64,000 nt of DNA from Effrenium voratum. Taxonomy: Eukaryota > Sar > Dinophyceae > Suessiales > Symbiodiniaceae. The stretch is from the NCBI GenBank assembly GCA_963377175.1, contig CAUJNA010000502.1, positions 424,501-488,500 of the forward strand, read 5' to 3'. The notes under the pieces are model-generated. The model searched no databases. It worked only from the letters and a program-made list of their open reading frames with translations, and had not been told where the DNA came from. Below are positions 61,547 through 64,000 of this stretch, piece after piece. The position numbers were made by a program, and so were the translations under genes. The number at the start of each line of letters is the position of its first letter. Position 1 is the first letter of the stretch.

Positions 61547-63285
61547 CTGGCAACTCCGGACATGAACCTTGGAGGTAGGGAGAGTACTGCTAAACCAATG
61601 GTGGCTCAAAAGCTTTGTTGGTGCTAGGCATCCACACCAAATTTTACGGAAATGCACTTGAGGGACTGGGCAATGCGGTTTGACGAGCTGGGGCAAGAAT
61701 CCTTGGGAAAAAGCAAGTCAGAGCAAATCAGAACAACCTAAAGCAGGTGTCCCTCAATTAAAAGAAAAACGCCCCAGTATTCCGAATACCTTCTACATCG
61801 TTTTTGTTTAAGATCAACTAGTTTGTTTCGTTTGTTTGGAGGCCAGAAAAATTGAATTATGTTCTTGTGAAAGGCATTTTGGAGGCCAAGCAAAATCAGT
61901 TTGGTTAAGAATCATGGTTCTTTAGTTAGTCTGAGATCCCGGGACTCCAGGCCTCTGAAAAGATAATGCCCTTGCTATCACAAGTGGCACCCTCATGAGG
62001 CCAACTTTCCGCTGCAACGATTCTTTTTGGTGCAGAATTACCCTGACCTGGATGCACAGGCAGAGATGGCGACCAAAGTCTGTCAGGGCCGATGCTCAAG
62101 TTCTTACTCACACGAATGCGCTCCAAAGAATCAAATGGGCATACTCGCTCGAAGAGGAATGCAATGCTCATGGGGGCCACTTCAGTCACCCAGAGTGTTG
62201 AGAATGAACCTAGGGATTCCGTCTAAGGAAACCGTACCCCCAGAGGCGTTCCTTTTTCTTTCACAAAAGACAACCCCCAGTCGATTCACTGCCTACACCC
62301 CTTCCAGAACCAAAAACACGGAAACAAGTAGGCCCCAGGAATCCTGGGGACTGTACTATGTCTCTTACATCTGGAGGGGGGGGAGGTGCGACTCCATCTC
62401 AAAAACTCGGGATGCAAAAGGAGCTATGAAAATCTGTGAAATAGCTCTTTCAAGGCAAAACAACACCCCTGGCATAAAACAACACGGACAAATAGTGTGG
62501 TTCCCGCAGAAACATGTGAATACACCTCTTCCAGGACAAAGAGAACAAAATCAAAAGCGCAACTACCGAATACATTGTGAAAAGAGGGAACCAACACGGG
62601 ACAAGTTTGCGAACAGGGGGACTTTCAAACCAAACGAATAGTCTCCAAAAAAAACGGGGGAAACAAAAACAAAACAGTGCACAACCAGATGGGGGAAACA
62701 AATAAACAAACAAACAAACAAACAAACAAACAAACAAACAAAGAAACAAACATACAAACAAACAAACAAGCAAAAGGCAAAGCGCAAACGGCAGCTACCA
62801 GTCGCCCCCGACTCCAAATTCGTCGCTTCGTCCGAGGCGCGGATCCCCTTGGAGGGTGGCTTTGGCGCTTCGCTTCTGAAGGCTGCGATTCGCTTCCTGC
62901 GGCGCGGGGTCGGGCGCTAAGCGGGGGGTCGGCTCGGAGGGGCGTGGCTCAGGGCCGGTAGCACCAAACAGCTAAGCTCCTATTTCTCCCTTGGGCAAAA
63001 AGGCTCCAGAATGCAGTTAGAACTAATTCCACTTGTTTTGGCCTCAAAGCTGCCCTGAAACTGGAGATCTGAAAAGCTGGTCTGGCGGTGGTTGGAGATC
63101 TGGTTGTCTACCACTGAAACCGGTCTCACAGTTGTAGACCCTGGAAAGTGACCGCTCGCTGCAAACAGTGCCGAGCACCTGCAAGGTCTGAAAAAACGTG
63201 CCTGAAAAGGATCGGAGGAACTTGCCTTACCAATGACTTGCTTTACATGGGATCCTTTGCCCCCTTGACTTTGTCAAACTGAGGA
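61547..63285. other. Upstream flank or 5' introns, no exon assigned
   Basis: This must contain or lead to the missing 5' exon(s). The only exon-like GC-rich patch is about 62.79-62.96 kb. On the minus strand it has an AG acceptor (CCGCAG/GAAGCG) and over 30 open codons, but no recognisable ABCC sequence. An AAAC tetranucleotide run occupies about 62697-62775. Confidence 0.4.
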
Positions 63286-63484
63286 GCGTGTGTATGTGTG
63301 TGTGTGTGTGCGTGTGTGCGTGTGTGCGTGTGTGCGTGTGTGCGTGTGTGCGTGTGTGCGTGTGTGCGTGTGTGCGTGTGTGCGTGTGTGCGTGTGTGCG
63401 TGTGTGCGTGTGTGCGTGTGTGCGTGTGTGCGTGTGTGCGTGTGTGCGTGTGTGCGTGTGTGCGGGTGTGCGTGTGTGCGTGTG

Positions 63485-63579
<95 letters not shown>

Positions 63580-63581
63580 CG

Positions 63582-63613
<32 letters not shown>

Positions 63614-63615
63614 TG
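63286..63615. repeat. GTGTGC / GTGC simple repeat
   Basis: About 190 bases of GTGTGC units grade into GTGC units. It runs directly into the assembly gap. Confidence 0.98.
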
Positions 63616-63715
63616 NNNNNNNNNNNNNNNNNNNNNNNNNNNNNNNNNNNNNNNNNNNNNNNNNNNNNNNNNNNNNNNNNNNNNNNNNNNNNNNNNNNNN
63701 NNNNNNNNNNNNNNN
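63616..63715. other. Assembly gap of 100 N
   Basis: Exactly 100 undetermined bases, a standard placeholder; the true length is unknown. The simple repeat on its left probably caused the break. Confidence 0.99.
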
Positions 63716-64000
63716 AAGGGTTCCCTGTTCTACTGCCATTGTTCAAAGACTCTCCTTTTTTGGCTCCGGATCAAACCATGTCCGCGGTCCGAGTGTTTTA
63801 ATACAAATAGCCTTTCTCTGGTGCCAACTCCAAAAACACAACGTGATATGAGCAAAGCCAGAATTGCAAACAAGACTCCCCCATAACTCATAGCATAGCT
63901 TGGCGTCAACGAATGACAACTCCACAACCCCATTCTATTTAGGCCCTCATACCGACGGACACCATCCTGCACCACTTAAACTTGGGATTGGTTTAGTTTA
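63716..64000. other. Sequence right of the gap, nothing recognised
   Basis: 285 bases of ordinary intron-like composition. No exon-like GC patch and no repeat seen. Confidence 0.6.

Noticed and set aside
62790..62960. GC-rich patch as transporter exon with the start codon
   Set aside because: Open for over 30 codons with an AG acceptor, but no ABCC-like sequence and no phase check possible; kept only as a candidate in the flank entry.
63227..63886. Long ORFs of Cys-Val or Thr-His repeats on both strands
   Set aside because: Pure translation of the GTGC simple repeat, running through the N gap.
1..64000. tRNA or rRNA genes
   Set aside because: I saw no cloverleaf-like or rRNA-like conserved sequence on reading either strand; a dedicated tRNA or rRNA search was not possible here.

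Overview
The window looks like nuclear DNA of a large-genome protist, most likely a dinoflagellate. Short GC-rich islands sit in long AT-moderate, repeat-rich sequence. When the islands on the minus strand are read in order, they join into one protein whose introns mostly begin with GC, a few with GT or GA, and end with AG. GC and GA donors are known from dinoflagellate genes. I cannot name the species.

Almost the whole window (266..61546, minus strand) is a single gene for an ABC transporter of the ABCC (MRP-like) family. I could place 43 short exons (29-149 nt, mean about 77 nt). They total about 3.3 kb of coding sequence, or roughly 5% of the span, and about 1,100 residues. The order is N-terminal lead, TMD1, NBD1, linker, TMD2, NBD2. 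Reading phase is continuous across the splices except at two places: before NBD1 Walker A (50042 to 48059) and between 47731 and 46436. A short exon is probably missing at each. The C-terminal end after the NBD2 D-loop lies beyond position 1. The true start lies upstream of 61546, possibly outside the window. The two nucleotide-binding domains are asymmetric: NBD1 lacks the switch histidine and has Asp in place of the catalytic Glu, while NBD2 keeps the catalytic Glu but has an odd signature and Q-loop.

The introns hold the rest. A 14.1-kb intron inside NBD1 (31586..45685) contains about 9 kb of telomere-like TTAGGG/TTAGAGG/TTAAAGG satellite in three blocks. These are separated by two non-repeat cassettes, each with a long unspliced ORF (a Glu/Lys/Gln-rich one at 38682..39599 and an unknown one at 41599..42672). 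A 5-kb intron in NBD2 holds a 4.6-kb element with about 150-bp terminal inverted repeats. Another intron holds three tandem 692-bp copies followed by an inverted piece. Several dispersed short elements with terminal inverted repeats recur in many introns.

The right end (61.5-64 kb) has no exon I can assign. It holds AAAC and GTGC simple repeats and a 100-base assembly gap.
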